Origin: an uncultured Eggerthellaceae bacterium
Lineage (GTDB): Bacteria; Actinomycetota; Coriobacteriia; Coriobacteriales; Eggerthellaceae
Direction: 5' to 3'
Assembly: GCA_934668515.1 (NCBI GenBank)
Contig: CAKUNS010000004.1
Location: 1-64,000 of the forward strand
Length of the DNA: 64,000 nucleotides
Position 1 is the first letter of the stretch, and the number at the start of each line of letters is the position of its first letter. Below the pieces are notes generated by a model that saw nothing but the letters and a program-made list of their open reading frames with translations, was not told the origin of the DNA and made no database searches. A program made the translations under genes and the position numbers. Positions 52,700 to 61,893 of the stretch are shown piece after piece.

Positions 52700-54784
52700 A
52701 TGCGCGTTATCAAGTATTTCAAAGGGCACGGTTTGGCCATCTTGCTCATCGTCGCCCTTCTTGCGGCCCAGGCGTTTTGTGATCTGGCTCTGCCTAACTA
52801 CACGTCTCAATTTGTGGACGTGGGAATCCAGCAATCGGGCGTCGATCACGCGTCGCCCGAGGTGATGACGGAATCGACTTACGGCTCCATCTCCTCTGCG
52901 CTTGCGTCATCCGAAGGTGACGCGGTGTCTGCCTTTCAGGACGCGTACTTCAAGGGCGATGACGGTTCGTATCACCTGACGTCCTTCGGCAAAGAGAACC
53001 GCACCGCGCTTGACGATATCGTTTCCGTTCCCTTGATTCAGATTCACTTGGGAATGCCCGCTGAAGCGGTCGCCCAGCAAAGCGACAGCATCGTCGCTCA
53101 AGAGGCTATCGCTTCTGCTGTGGCGGAATATCGCCTTGCGGGCGCTGACGTGTCGGGCATGCAGCTCGGCTATCTTCTTCGCACCGGCGCATGCATGATG
53201 GGCTTCGTTGCCTTGAGCGTTGTCGTCGCCGCTCTGGTCGGCTTGGTGGCTTCGCGTACGGGCGCAGCGATCGGTCGCGACCTTCGTGAGAAGCTGTTCG
53301 CGAAGGTCATCTCATTTTCGGATGCTGAGATCCAGCGGTTCTCGGCGGCTTCCCTTATCACGCGCGGCACGAATGACGTTCAGCAGATCCAGCAGATGTC
53401 CATTATGTTCATGCGCATGATCTTGTATTCGCCTATCCTTGCCATTGGCGGCATCATCATGGTTGCGCGAACTGACCTTTCCATGGGGTGGATCATCGGA
53501 GTTGGCATCGGCGCCGTCATGCTGGTGGTGTCCGTGCTTTTCATCGTTGCCATGCCGAAGTTCCGCGTTATGCAGAAGCTCATCGACAAGGTGAACCTTG
53601 TCGCGCGTGAGATGTTGACCGGTGTTTCCGTTGTTCGCGCATTCGGCCGTCAGGAAACCGAGCAGCAACGGTTCGACAAGGCCAGCACCGACCTGATGTC
53701 CACCCAGCTGTTCACGAACCGCGTCATGACCTTCATGATGCCCGCGATGATGCTCATCATGAACGGCATCTCGGTGCTTATTGTTTGGGTGGGCGGATCG
53801 GCCATCGACGCCGGCTCTCTTCAGACGGGCGACCTCATCGCGTTCATCACGTATTCCATGGTCGTCATCATGAGCTTCCTTATGCTGGGAATGCTTGCCA
53901 TCATCATTCCGCGCGCCGACGTCTCGGCCCAGCGAATCGATGAGGTTTTGGCAACTGAGCCTTCCATCTGCGACCCTTCGGCCCCTTCTGCGGATGCCAT
54001 CACGCGGGCGCTGGCGGAAACCGCGGGCGCCTGCATCGCGTTCAACCACGTCGATTTCAAGTACAGTGACTCGGTTGAAAACGTGCTCGAAGACATCGAT
54101 TTCGTTGCCGAGCCCGGCAAGATTACGGCCATCATCGGCTCCACCGGCTCGGGCAAGTCCACTATTCTCAAGCTGATCGAGCGCTTCTACGATGTGACGG
54201 GCGGAAGCGTCACCATCGACGGCGTCGATGTGCGCGATCTAAGTCAGCACGATCTGCGCGCCCAGCTTGGTTACGCGCCGCAGCATGCGTTCCTATTCGC
54301 CGGGACCATCGGCTCGAATATCGGATACGGCGCGAAGGACGCAACCGACGACGCGTTGCTTCAAGCGGCCGATATCGCGCAGGCAACCGAGTTTATAGAG
54401 ACGCAGGACGAGGGCATCGATTCGTTCGTTACCCAAGGCGGCGGCAACGTGTCGGGCGGTCAGCGCCAGAGGCTTTCCATTGCCCGCGCCCTGGCAACCG
54501 ACGCCCGCGCTTACCTGTTCGACGACAGCTTCTCGGCCCTTGACTATAAGACCGACGCCGCGTTGCGCCGCGCTCTTCATTCGCGCATGGGCGGCAAAAC
54601 CGTCATCATCGTCGCACAGCGCATCGCAACCATCATGCATGCCGACAAGATCGTCGTCCTTGACGAGGGTCGCGTTGCGGGCATGGGGACGCACGACCAG
54701 CTCATGCAGTCGTGTGACCTGTATCGCGAGATCGCTTATTCGCAGTTATCGGAAAAGGAGCTGGCGGGAGGTGGTGCCGCATGA
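52700..54784 (+). CDS. Heterodimeric ABC exporter, subunit with degenerate catalytic site
   Basis: A 694-residue fused permease-ATPase (type IV exporter). Membrane helix 1 (about 10-30) is followed by an unusually long outside loop of about 120 residues before helix 2, then the rest of a six-helix domain. The ATPase has Walker A GSTGSGKST (about residue 480), signature VSGGQRQR, and Walker B YLFDDS (about 604), where the catalytic glutamate is aspartate. This is the usual pattern for the non-consensus half of heterodimers such as BmrC/BmrD or TM287/288. It overlaps its partner by 4 bp (ATGA). Confidence 0.93.
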   Translation: MRVIKYFKGHGLAILLIVALLAAQAFCDLALPNYTSQFVDVGIQQSGVDHASPEVMTESTYGSISSALASSEGDAVSAFQDAYFKGDDGSYHLTSFGKENRTALDDIVSVPLIQIHLGMPAEAVAQQSDSIVAQEAIASAVAEYRLAGADVSGMQLGYLLRTGACMMGFVALSVVVAALVGLVASRTGAAIGRDLREKLFAKVISFSDAEIQRFSAASLITRGTNDVQQIQQMSIMFMRMILYSPILAIGGIIMVARTDLSMGWIIGVGIGAVMLVVSVLFIVAMPKFRVMQKLIDKVNLVAREMLTGVSVVRAFGRQETEQQRFDKASTDLMSTQLFTNRVMTFMMPAMMLIMNGISVLIVWVGGSAIDAGSLQTGDLIAFITYSMVVIMSFLMLGMLAIIIPRADVSAQRIDEVLATEPSICDPSAPSADAITRALAETAGACIAFNHVDFKYSDSVENVLEDIDFVAEPGKITAIIGSTGSGKSTILKLIERFYDVTGGSVTIDGVDVRDLSQHDLRAQLGYAPQHAFLFAGTIGSNIGYGAKDATDDALLQAADIAQATEFIETQDEGIDSFVTQGGGNVSGGQRQRLSIARALATDARAYLFDDSFSALDYKTDAALRRALHSRMGGKTVIIVAQRIATIMHADKIVVLDEGRVAGMGTHDQLMQSCDLYREIAYSQLSEKELAGGGAA

Positions 54785-56676
54785 GCGAACGCGATGACAT
54801 TCAGCAGCGCCAGCTAGAGGAAATGAAGGCCAAGCGCGCCGCACGCGGCCGTCGTGGCGGACGCGGCCCGCACGGCCCGCACGGGCGTATGGGCGCGGTC
54901 GAGAAGCCGCGCGACTTCAAGGGAACGGTCGCGAAACTCGCGCGCTTCCTGGGACGGTTCAAGGTGCTTTTGATTGTGGCCCTGGCATTCGCCATCGGGT
55001 CGACCGTTTTCAATATTCTGGGTCCCAAAGTCCTTTCTGAGGCGACCACCGAGCTGTTCAACGGCTTGGTCGCCAAAGTGCAGGGAACGGGCGGTATCGA
55101 CTTCACGCTGATCGGCGAGATCCTTGCGGCCACGCTGGGGTTGTACCTTTTTTCGGCTGTGTGCTCGTTCATCCAAGGATGGGTGCTTACCTACATCTCG
55201 CAGAAAACCTGCTACGAGTTCAGGCGCGAGATCGCTCAGAAGATCGACCGTCTTCCCGTTGGCTACTTCGAGAAAACCAGCATCGGTGACACTCTTTCGC
55301 GTATCACGAACGACGTCGACACGTTGGGCCAAAGCTTGAACCAGGGTATTTCCCAGCTCATCACGTCCAGCGTCACCGTCATCGGTGTTTTGGGCATGAT
55401 GATCTACATCAACCCGATCGCCGCTCTGGTGGCCGTGTGCATCGTGCCGGTGTCGCTGGTTTTGGTGAAGGCCATCGTCAAACGTTCGCAGAAATACTTC
55501 TACCGTCAGCAGGAAAGCCTGGGCGCCATCGACGGCATGATCGAGGAGACGTTCTCGGGTCACGCTGTGGTGAAGGCGTTCAACCGCGAGCAACAGACGG
55601 TCGAGGAATTCAACAAGACGAACGGCACGCTTTACGAGTCGGCTTGGCGCTCTCAGTTCCTTAGCGGCCTTATGAAGCCCGCCATGGATTTCGTGGGTAA
55701 CCTAAGCTACGTGTGCGTTGCGATTTTGGGCGGCGTGTTCGCGTCGCGCGGCATCATCACGGTGGGCGATATCCAGGCTCTTATTCAGTATGTGAAGAAC
55801 TTCACCCAGCCCATCACGCAGCTTGCCCAGGTATCGAATGTCCTTCAGCAGACAGCCGCCGCTGCCGAGCGCGTGTTCGAGTTCATTGAGGCTCCTGAGG
55901 AAGAGATCGAATCGCCGAAGGCACGTATGGCCGATTGCGCCTCCGACGTCGAATTCGAGCATGTCCGCTTCGGCTACGACCCCGAAAAGCCCGTCATCAA
56001 GGACTTCACCGCCAGCGTTAAGGAAGGTCAGACTGTTGCCTTGGTCGGGCCGACCGGCGCCGGCAAGACCACTACAGTGAAGCTGCTGATGCGCTTTTAT
56101 GACGTTCAGGGCGGCTCCATCCGAATCGGCGGTCACGACTTGCGCGATTTCTCGCGCGACGACGTCCGCTCGCAGTTCGGCGTGGTTCTTCAGGATGCGT
56201 GGCTGTTCAACGGCACCATTCGCGAGAACATCCGATTCGGCGACCTTACTGCGACCGACGAGCAGGTCGAACAGGCTGCCCGCATGGCGTTCGCGCACCA
56301 TTTCATCGAGACGCTTCCCGATGGGTACGACTGCGTTATCAACGAGGACGCCAGCAATATCTCGCAGGGACAGCGTCAGCTTCTGACCATTGCGCGCGCC
56401 TTCTTGGCAAACAGGCGCATGCTCATCCTCGACGAGGCCACGTCGTCGGTTGACACGCGCACCGAGGAGCGCATCCAGAAGGCTATGGACGGCCTGATGA
56501 AAGGCCGCACCTCGTTCGTCATCGCGCACCGCTTGTCCACCATCAAGAACGCCGATCTCATCTTGGTCATCAAGGACGGCGACATCGTCGAGCAGGGTAC
56601 GCATGAGCAGCTTCTTGCGCAGAAGGGCTTTTACGCCGATCTTTACGAATCTCAATTTGCGGACGTTGTGGATTAG
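54781..56676 (+). CDS. Heterodimeric ABC exporter, catalytic subunit
   Basis: A 631-residue partner. A basic Gly/Arg-rich N-terminus (RAARGRRGGRGPHGPHGRMG) precedes six membrane helices (about 60-350). The ATPase has Walker A GPTGAGKTT (about 420), Walker B MLILDEATS with a normal glutamate (about 547), and an altered signature ISQGQRQ. Together with VSGGQ from the first subunit this makes one competent and one impaired ATP site, as known for asymmetric exporters. The substrate is unknown (multidrug, lipid or peptide). Confidence 0.94.
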   Translation: MSERDDIQQRQLEEMKAKRAARGRRGGRGPHGPHGRMGAVEKPRDFKGTVAKLARFLGRFKVLLIVALAFAIGSTVFNILGPKVLSEATTELFNGLVAKVQGTGGIDFTLIGEILAATLGLYLFSAVCSFIQGWVLTYISQKTCYEFRREIAQKIDRLPVGYFEKTSIGDTLSRITNDVDTLGQSLNQGISQLITSSVTVIGVLGMMIYINPIAALVAVCIVPVSLVLVKAIVKRSQKYFYRQQESLGAIDGMIEETFSGHAVVKAFNREQQTVEEFNKTNGTLYESAWRSQFLSGLMKPAMDFVGNLSYVCVAILGGVFASRGIITVGDIQALIQYVKNFTQPITQLAQVSNVLQQTAAAAERVFEFIEAPEEEIESPKARMADCASDVEFEHVRFGYDPEKPVIKDFTASVKEGQTVALVGPTGAGKTTTVKLLMRFYDVQGGSIRIGGHDLRDFSRDDVRSQFGVVLQDAWLFNGTIRENIRFGDLTATDEQVEQAARMAFAHHFIETLPDGYDCVINEDASNISQGQRQLLTIARAFLANRRMLILDEATSSVDTRTEERIQKAMDGLMKGRTSFVIAHRLSTIKNADLILVIKDGDIVEQGTHEQLLAQKGFYADLYESQFADVVD

Positions 56677-56732
56677 GGTGAAGAAGGGGCGATTTGCGGC
56701 GATAATTGTTTGATCCATAGATCGAACTACCA

Positions 56733-56751
56733 ACGCAGCTTGAGGCTGCGT
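56733..56751 (+). other. Hairpin in the leader of the HAD phosphatase gene
   Basis: A perfect 7-bp stem (ACGCAGC/GCTGCGT) with a 5-nt loop ends 15 bp before the start codon. A -10-like GATAAT (56701-56706) precedes it. It may modulate translation; there is no T run. Confidence 0.4.
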
Positions 56752-56766
56752 ATTAAGGACGAGAGC

Positions 56767-57492
56767 ATGTCCCCCGATAAGGGATATTACACTTACGACA
56801 AAATCGACGGCGTGAACGCCTCGCATAATGGAAAAGCCCGCATCGCGGCCTTCGATTTCGATGGCACCAGCATTGACGGCAGCTCGCCGACGCAGCTCGT
56901 GTTCCATCTTTGGAAGAACGATATGCTTAGCAAGACCGATGCTCTGCGCATCGGCTTGTGGGCTCTTCGTTACAAGTTCCGTCTGCCCCAGGACGAGGCC
57001 TCGGTGCGCGGCATCGTGTTCCGTGCGTTCGAGGGCAAGCCGGTTGAAGAGGTCGATCAGTTCTTGTACGACTTCTATGACAGCGTCATCGAGCCCCGCT
57101 TCCGCGTTGCCGCCGATGCTGCTATGGAGCGCCACCGCATGGCAGGCGACGTCGTGCTTGTCATCTCGGCGACGTTCGAGCCCATTGCACGTCGCGCAAT
57201 GGAGTTCCATCCCATTGACGGCCAGGTCAGCACGCGCATGAAGACCAAGGACGGCTGCTACACACGCGAGGTTGACGGCAAGCCGGTGGAAGGCGCCGAG
57301 AAACTGGTTGTCATCAAGCAGTGGTGCGACGCCAAGTTCGGCGAGGGCAACTGGGAGCTTGCGTACGCATACGGCGACCATCACTCTGATCGCCCGATGC
57401 TCGATGCCGCGGAGCATGCCTTCGCGGTCAACCCCGACCATCCGCTTTCCCGCTCGGCGAAGGCGAAGAATTGGAACGTTTTGGAATGGTAA
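56767..57492 (+). CDS. HAD-IB family phosphatase (phosphoserine phosphatase-like)
   Basis: A haloacid dehalogenase-type hydrolase (241 residues) of subfamily IB. The nucleophile motif is FDFDGTSIDG (about residues 28-37), motif II is VISATF, and motif IV is YGDHHSDRPML. The cap between motifs I and II is helical, typical for IB. Such enzymes dephosphorylate phosphoserine, glycerol-phosphate or acyl-phosphates; the substrate is not determined. ATG 56767 with AAGGA upstream is preferred over an earlier TTG. It starts the group HAD-AAA-mutY. Confidence 0.87.
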   Translation: MSPDKGYYTYDKIDGVNASHNGKARIAAFDFDGTSIDGSSPTQLVFHLWKNDMLSKTDALRIGLWALRYKFRLPQDEASVRGIVFRAFEGKPVEEVDQFLYDFYDSVIEPRFRVAADAAMERHRMAGDVVLVISATFEPIARRAMEFHPIDGQVSTRMKTKDGCYTREVDGKPVEGAEKLVVIKQWCDAKFGEGNWELAYAYGDHHSDRPMLDAAEHAFAVNPDHPLSRSAKAKNWNVLEW

Positions 57493-57502
57493 GGAGGCCG
57501 TG

Positions 57503-59095
57503 ATGGAGAACAACGAACCCATCCCTGCAGCCAGCGGCGCGTCCGGCACCGATGCCCCGCGCGAAGGCACTCCGAAATCGCCTCAGGTCGACTACATCGC
57601 AGCGGCGCAGGCCGCATGCGCTTCGGGCGACGACGTCCTGGGCATTCATCTGTATTTGGCGGCATTCGAGACCCAAAACCAGGATTCGTTCCCGCCGTCT
57701 TCTGACGCGCTTGACGCGCTTCGCAGCGCTTGGAAGCTTGCTATCTCGTTGAAGGAGCGCTCGATCGCCGAGTACATCTTCGAGAAGCTTGAGCCGTTCG
57801 TCTCTGCCCAGGAAATGGGCGAGTGCGCTGATGCCCTGCAGCAGCTTGCGCTCGACCGTCTTGAGGAGTTCGGCCTTTCGCGCGACGAGCTCGAGCAGAT
57901 GGCCGACGCCTTGTCGGACGATTTTTTCGGCTCGAATATCGGGCAACCCTCTATCCATATCGAGCAGTTCACGTTCCCGGCGAAGCCCGCTGCCGAAGCG
58001 GGAGCGCAGGGCGCTGCCGCTAACCAGACCGATGGTGATCAGTCTCAAGAGGCGGCCCTGGCTAGCGCGGATGCCCAGGCTGAAGGTGTTGCGGCCGAAC
58101 ATGCCGAAGGCGCCGCCACGGCCCAGGCCGATGACGAGGCCCCCGCACAGGCAGCCCAGAAAACGCCTGCCGAGCGCGAGTCGTATGCCGACTTGGTTGG
58201 ATTCGACGAAGCCATCGCCGATATGCGATCTTTAGGCATCGGCATGGGAAACGACCCCGAGTTCAAGGCATTCGTCGAGCAGCTGAACGCGCTTCATGGT
58301 CTTGATCGCATGCCTTCGGCAGACTCGCTGGTCTTCCGTGCGGTTGCTCGCGAAGACGCTAATCGCTTCCTTGCCGCCACGCTTCGCGAAATCGGCCTTC
58401 CGGTTATCCGCATGTCGTTCGAGGAGAGCCTTCAAGGCGTTCCCATGCTCGTTGTCTCTTCGGAAGGCATCGATTTCCGCAGTCGCCAGAACTTCATGAG
58501 GCTTGGTTTCACGCAGCCGATGTCCCTGGTTATGGAAGACATCGATCTGTGGACCACCCCTGAGGACGAGATCCCCGAGGAAAAGGAGACCCCCGCTGTT
58601 CAGGCAAACGCCGCCCGCGGTGCGCGCGAGGCGTTGAACATCATCCGTTCCGCTGTGGCGAATCCCAACGTGTATGTGCTTGCCTCGGCTTCCAGCCTGA
58701 AGGATGTTGACCCGTTCTTCATCGATTTGCTTGCTCCGGCATCCGTGGTCGATATCGAACTTCCGAGCGATGATGACAGGCGCGCCATCTGGGGAAAGAT
58801 CCTTGCCGAGCATGGATCGCTCAGTCATATGAACCTCGACGACCTGGTTCGCTTGTCCGATGGCATGCCACGTTTTGATATCGAGTCCGCGGCTCACGAG
58901 GCCATCGAGGAGGCCTACAAGCAAAGTTTGCTGCAGCGTCGCTTCGTTGCGGTTTCGGCGCAGAACATCTTCGAGAAATTGGCTAATTACCAGCCGCTCG
59001 AGTCGGAAATCTATCGCGATCTCGAAGAGAAGGTCATCGACGATTTCCGTCGTGATTTGGCGCACATCAACGACATCCTCAACGAAGGCGAGTAG
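57503..59095 (+). CDS. AAA+-like protein with degenerate Walker A
   Basis: A 530-residue protein. The start is ATG 57503, 5 bases after AAGGAGG. Residues 1-150 are helical; 150-215 are an Ala/Gln-rich linker. From about residue 225 comes an AAA+-like module: the P-loop position reads SLVFRAVAREDANRFLAATL with no GxxGxGK(T/S). A Walker B-like LVMEDIDLW (about 340), a sensor-1 region VYVLASASSLKDVDPFF and a helical lid (LDDLVRLSDGMPRFDIESAAHEAIEEAY) follow in the order of FtsH/Cdc48-type ATPases. It is therefore probably unable to bind ATP normally. It lies 3 bp upstream of the mutY-like gene. Confidence 0.7.
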   Translation: MENNEPIPAASGASGTDAPREGTPKSPQVDYIAAAQAACASGDDVLGIHLYLAAFETQNQDSFPPSSDALDALRSAWKLAISLKERSIAEYIFEKLEPFVSAQEMGECADALQQLALDRLEEFGLSRDELEQMADALSDDFFGSNIGQPSIHIEQFTFPAKPAAEAGAQGAAANQTDGDQSQEAALASADAQAEGVAAEHAEGAATAQADDEAPAQAAQKTPAERESYADLVGFDEAIADMRSLGIGMGNDPEFKAFVEQLNALHGLDRMPSADSLVFRAVAREDANRFLAATLREIGLPVIRMSFEESLQGVPMLVVSSEGIDFRSRQNFMRLGFTQPMSLVMEDIDLWTTPEDEIPEEKETPAVQANAARGAREALNIIRSAVANPNVYVLASASSLKDVDPFFIDLLAPASVVDIELPSDDDRRAIWGKILAEHGSLSHMNLDDLVRLSDGMPRFDIESAAHEAIEEAYKQSLLQRRFVAVSAQNIFEKLANYQPLESEIYRDLEEKVIDDFRRDLAHINDILNEGE

Positions 59096-59098
59096 CCC

Positions 59099-60010
59099 AT
59101 GGCGCGCTCGACACGCTCCGGCGCCCCCGCAGTGGCGACGCAGGAAGACTGGGCCCGCATCGGCGTGTCGTGCCCCGATTTTGTGGAGCAGGTTCTGCAA
59201 AAGGGCGAGGAGAACTACCGCGATCTTCCGTGGCGCAACGTCGACGATCCATATGCCGTTCTCGTTTCCGAGGTCATGCTTCAGCAGACGCAGGTCGCCC
59301 GTGTTCAGAAGTATTGGCCTCGGTTTCTTGCGGCGTTTCCCACGATCGATGCGCTTGCGGCTGCTTCAACGGCCGATGTGTTGTCATTTTGGCAGGGGCT
59401 TGGCTACAACCGCCGCGCCCTTGCCCTTAAGCGTTGCGCCGAGGAGTGCTCGGCTCGATACGAGGGAGAGCTGCCGGCAACGGTTGCCGAGCTCGAGCAG
59501 TTGCCGGGGATCGGTCCCGCCACCGCAGCGGGAGTCACCGCGTTCGCCCGTAACTTGCCGTCGTGCTATATCGAGACGAACGTCCGGTCCGTTTTCCTGC
59601 ACGACCTGTTCCCCGATCACGAGAAGGTGCCCGATCGCGTCTTGGAGCCGTTCGTTCGCTCTGCAACCGACTATGCACTTTCTTTCGTGACGCCGCGCGT
59701 TTGGTATTACGCGTTGCTTGACTATGGCGCCTACATAAAGGCCAGCACCGTCAATCCCTCGCGTCGTTCGGCGCATTACGCGCGCCAAAGTTCGTTCGAG
59801 GGTTCGCATCGCCAAAAACGCAGCTTCCTTTTGAAGATTGTCTTGGCGGCTCCCGAAGGGGTTTCAAGTGCCGATGCCCTTTCGGCTCTGTGCGATTTCG
59901 AGTCAAGTCGCAAGCGCTCGTCCGTTTCGGAGGAAGAGTTCGAAAGCCTGGTGAGCGAGCTTTTGACGGAAGGTTTCTTCCGTCAGGAAGGACCCTTGCT
60001 TTTGCCGTAA
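59099..60010 (+). CDS. mutY: MutY-like A/G-specific adenine glycosylase lacking the Fe-S cluster
   Basis: An HhH-GPD DNA glycosylase (303 residues) most like MutY, which removes adenine mispaired with 8-oxoguanine. LPWR, SEVMLQQTQV (catalytic Glu) and GLGYNRRA are MutY-like, followed by the hairpin LPGIGPATAAGV. Two oddities: the catalytic aspartate position (LDGN in E. coli) is YIETNVRSV, with Glu. The cluster loop after LDYGAYIK has no cysteine at all (NPSRRSAHYARQ), so no 4Fe-4S cluster can form, and the C-terminal 8-oxoG recognition domain is absent or very short. Another base specificity is possible. Confidence 0.8.
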   Translation: MARSTRSGAPAVATQEDWARIGVSCPDFVEQVLQKGEENYRDLPWRNVDDPYAVLVSEVMLQQTQVARVQKYWPRFLAAFPTIDALAAASTADVLSFWQGLGYNRRALALKRCAEECSARYEGELPATVAELEQLPGIGPATAAGVTAFARNLPSCYIETNVRSVFLHDLFPDHEKVPDRVLEPFVRSATDYALSFVTPRVWYYALLDYGAYIKASTVNPSRRSAHYARQSSFEGSHRQKRSFLLKIVLAAPEGVSSADALSALCDFESSRKRSSVSEEEFESLVSELLTEGFFRQEGPLLLP

Positions 60011-60137
60011 CTTTCAAAGAGATCGGGCGTTTGGTGTATTGCCCGGCCGACGTCGGGCGCATGATCGCTTGCCATATCAGAAAACCGCTATCTAAGCAGC
60101 CGTCCAGCTGCGCTGCATTGAAAGAGGAAACAGAAGC

Positions 60138-60749
60138 ATGTCGTTGTTCGAGCTGTTCTTGATCGCCGTCGGTCTTTCCATGGACGCGTTCGCGGTCGCC
60201 ATTTGCAAGGGATTGGGCATGAGGAAGCTCGATATGCGCCAGGCCCTTGTCATTGGACTGTTTTTTGGCGGCTTTCAGGCGCTCATGCCCACCATCGGTT
60301 GGTTCTTAGGCGCTCAGTTCGCCCCGTTGGTAACGCCCATCGATCATTGGATCGCCTTCATCTTGCTGGCGTTCATCGGCGGCAAGATGCTTTTCGATGC
60401 CATTAAAGGCGACGACGAACAGGAAACCGGAGGTGGCGTCTCTCAGGACGGGGAAGGTGCGAAGGGCAGCGCTCCCAATCTTGACCTGCGCGAACTTAGC
60501 ATGCTGGCCATCGCAACCAGTATCGATGCCCTAGCCGTTGGCATCACGTTCGCGTTTTTGGACGTCGATATCGTTCCGGCGGCCAGCTTCATCGGCGTGG
60601 TCACGTTCGCCTTGTCCGTTATTGGCGTTGCGGTTGGCAACCAGTTCGGTTCGCGCTGGGAAAAGCCCTCGACCATCGTCGGCGGCGTCGTGCTCATCCT
60701 TATCGGCGTTCGCATCCTGTTGGAGCACATAGGGGTTGTTGCTCTTTAG
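60138..60749 (+). CDS. mntP: Manganese efflux pump MntP
   Basis: A 203-residue, six-helix membrane protein exporting Mn2+. The two family repeats are GLSMDAFAVAICKGLGMR near the start and LAIATSIDALAVGITFAFLD in the middle, each holding the conserved aspartates. A short charged loop (DDEQETGGGVSQDGEGAK) separates the halves. The ATG follows AGAGGAAAC. I looked for a yybP-ykoY manganese riboswitch in 60011-60137 and found none. Confidence 0.95.
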   Translation: MSLFELFLIAVGLSMDAFAVAICKGLGMRKLDMRQALVIGLFFGGFQALMPTIGWFLGAQFAPLVTPIDHWIAFILLAFIGGKMLFDAIKGDDEQETGGGVSQDGEGAKGSAPNLDLRELSMLAIATSIDALAVGITFAFLDVDIVPAASFIGVVTFALSVIGVAVGNQFGSRWEKPSTIVGGVVLILIGVRILLEHIGVVAL

Positions 60750-60812
60750 TCACCCGTAAACGTTTTGCCTGCTTGTCGTTTTCGCGCTGCTTAGAATTTG
60801 AAAGGATCGCCC

Positions 60813-61667
60813 ATGTCCAAGAATACCATCGCCTACCTTGGCCCCCAGGGAACCTACTCGCACGAGGCGGCGAACGCATTCAAGCAGAAGCTTGAGAACG
60901 CGGGCGTTCCCGATTGCGTTCTCGAGCCGTGCACGTCGTTCACCGAGGTGTTCGATGCGGTTGATCGTGGTCGCGTCGAATACGGCGTGGTTGCCACTGA
61001 GAACTCCATTGAGGGCCCGGTCACGGCAACGCTTGACAACTTCGCCTTCAACTCCTCTGCGGCTATCGTCGGGTTTCATGTCGTTGATATCAACCATTGC
61101 CTGATCAAGAACCCGACGGCGTCGCTCATCGACATCGATACCATTGCGTCCCACGCACAGGGGATAGGGCAGTGCCGCCGCTTCATCACGTCGCGTTTCC
61201 TGAACGTGAAGACCGTCACCACTTCCTCAACTGCTGAGAGCGTGCGTTTGTGCATGGAGAAACCCAACGTCGCGGCTATTGCCAACGAGTACGCTGCCGA
61301 ATTGTATGGCGCGGAGGTCGTTGAGCGCGACATTGCCGACCGCTTCGGCAACCAGACATCCTTCGCCCTTATCGCGCGCCCGGGGCAGGGCGTGACCCTT
61401 CCGGGAACGAAGATGCGCACCTCCGTTGCGCTGTTCCTTCAGGCCGACCGCGCGGGTGCGCTTCAGATGATCTTGTCGGAATTCGCCTATGCGAACGTCA
61501 ACATCACTATGATCCAATCGCGTCCGACAAAACAGGCTTTGGGTGACTATATGTTCTTCCTTGATTTGGAGGGATCGATAAGCGACCCTGCTTTGCAAAC
61601 GGCGCTGAATTGCCTTCGGTTAAAACTTCGCGACGTCAAAATCTTAGGCTCCTATCCTATTGACTAG
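60813..61667 (+). CDS. pheA: Prephenate dehydratase
   Basis: This converts prephenate to phenylpyruvate in phenylalanine synthesis (284 residues). It is a stand-alone dehydratase without a chorismate mutase domain. The start AYLGPQGTYSHEAA is characteristic; the catalytic TRF-type motif appears as NQTSFALIAR, with Ser in place of the usual Arg. The C-terminal ACT domain has SRPTKQALGDYMFFLDLEG, the phenylalanine-binding ESRP-type motif. ATG 60813 with GAAAGGA upstream is chosen over a TTG five codons earlier. It stands alone. Confidence 0.93.
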   Translation: MSKNTIAYLGPQGTYSHEAANAFKQKLENAGVPDCVLEPCTSFTEVFDAVDRGRVEYGVVATENSIEGPVTATLDNFAFNSSAAIVGFHVVDINHCLIKNPTASLIDIDTIASHAQGIGQCRRFITSRFLNVKTVTTSSTAESVRLCMEKPNVAAIANEYAAELYGAEVVERDIADRFGNQTSFALIARPGQGVTLPGTKMRTSVALFLQADRAGALQMILSEFAYANVNITMIQSRPTKQALGDYMFFLDLEGSISDPALQTALNCLRLKLRDVKILGSYPID

Positions 61668-61893
61668 CGCAGTTAGGGGACTATGATGCGCAATAAGATG
61701 AAGAAACCAAGAAGGGGCTCGCAAAGGCAACTCCAATAAGGTTCATTCATCTGGTTATTCGGTGTCATGGGCGAAGTCGCAGGTACTAAGGCGATGGTTC
61801 CGTGAAGCGCAAACGCTAATCGATGGTGCAAGAGCTCCCAGATCCTTCGTCACGCATTGCGGTGGGGCGCATGCGATGAGGGAAGGGGCCGTC

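Noticed and set aside
60011..60137. Possible manganese riboswitch before mntP
   Set aside because: The conserved loops of the yybP-ykoY aptamer are not present and no terminator overlaps the leader.
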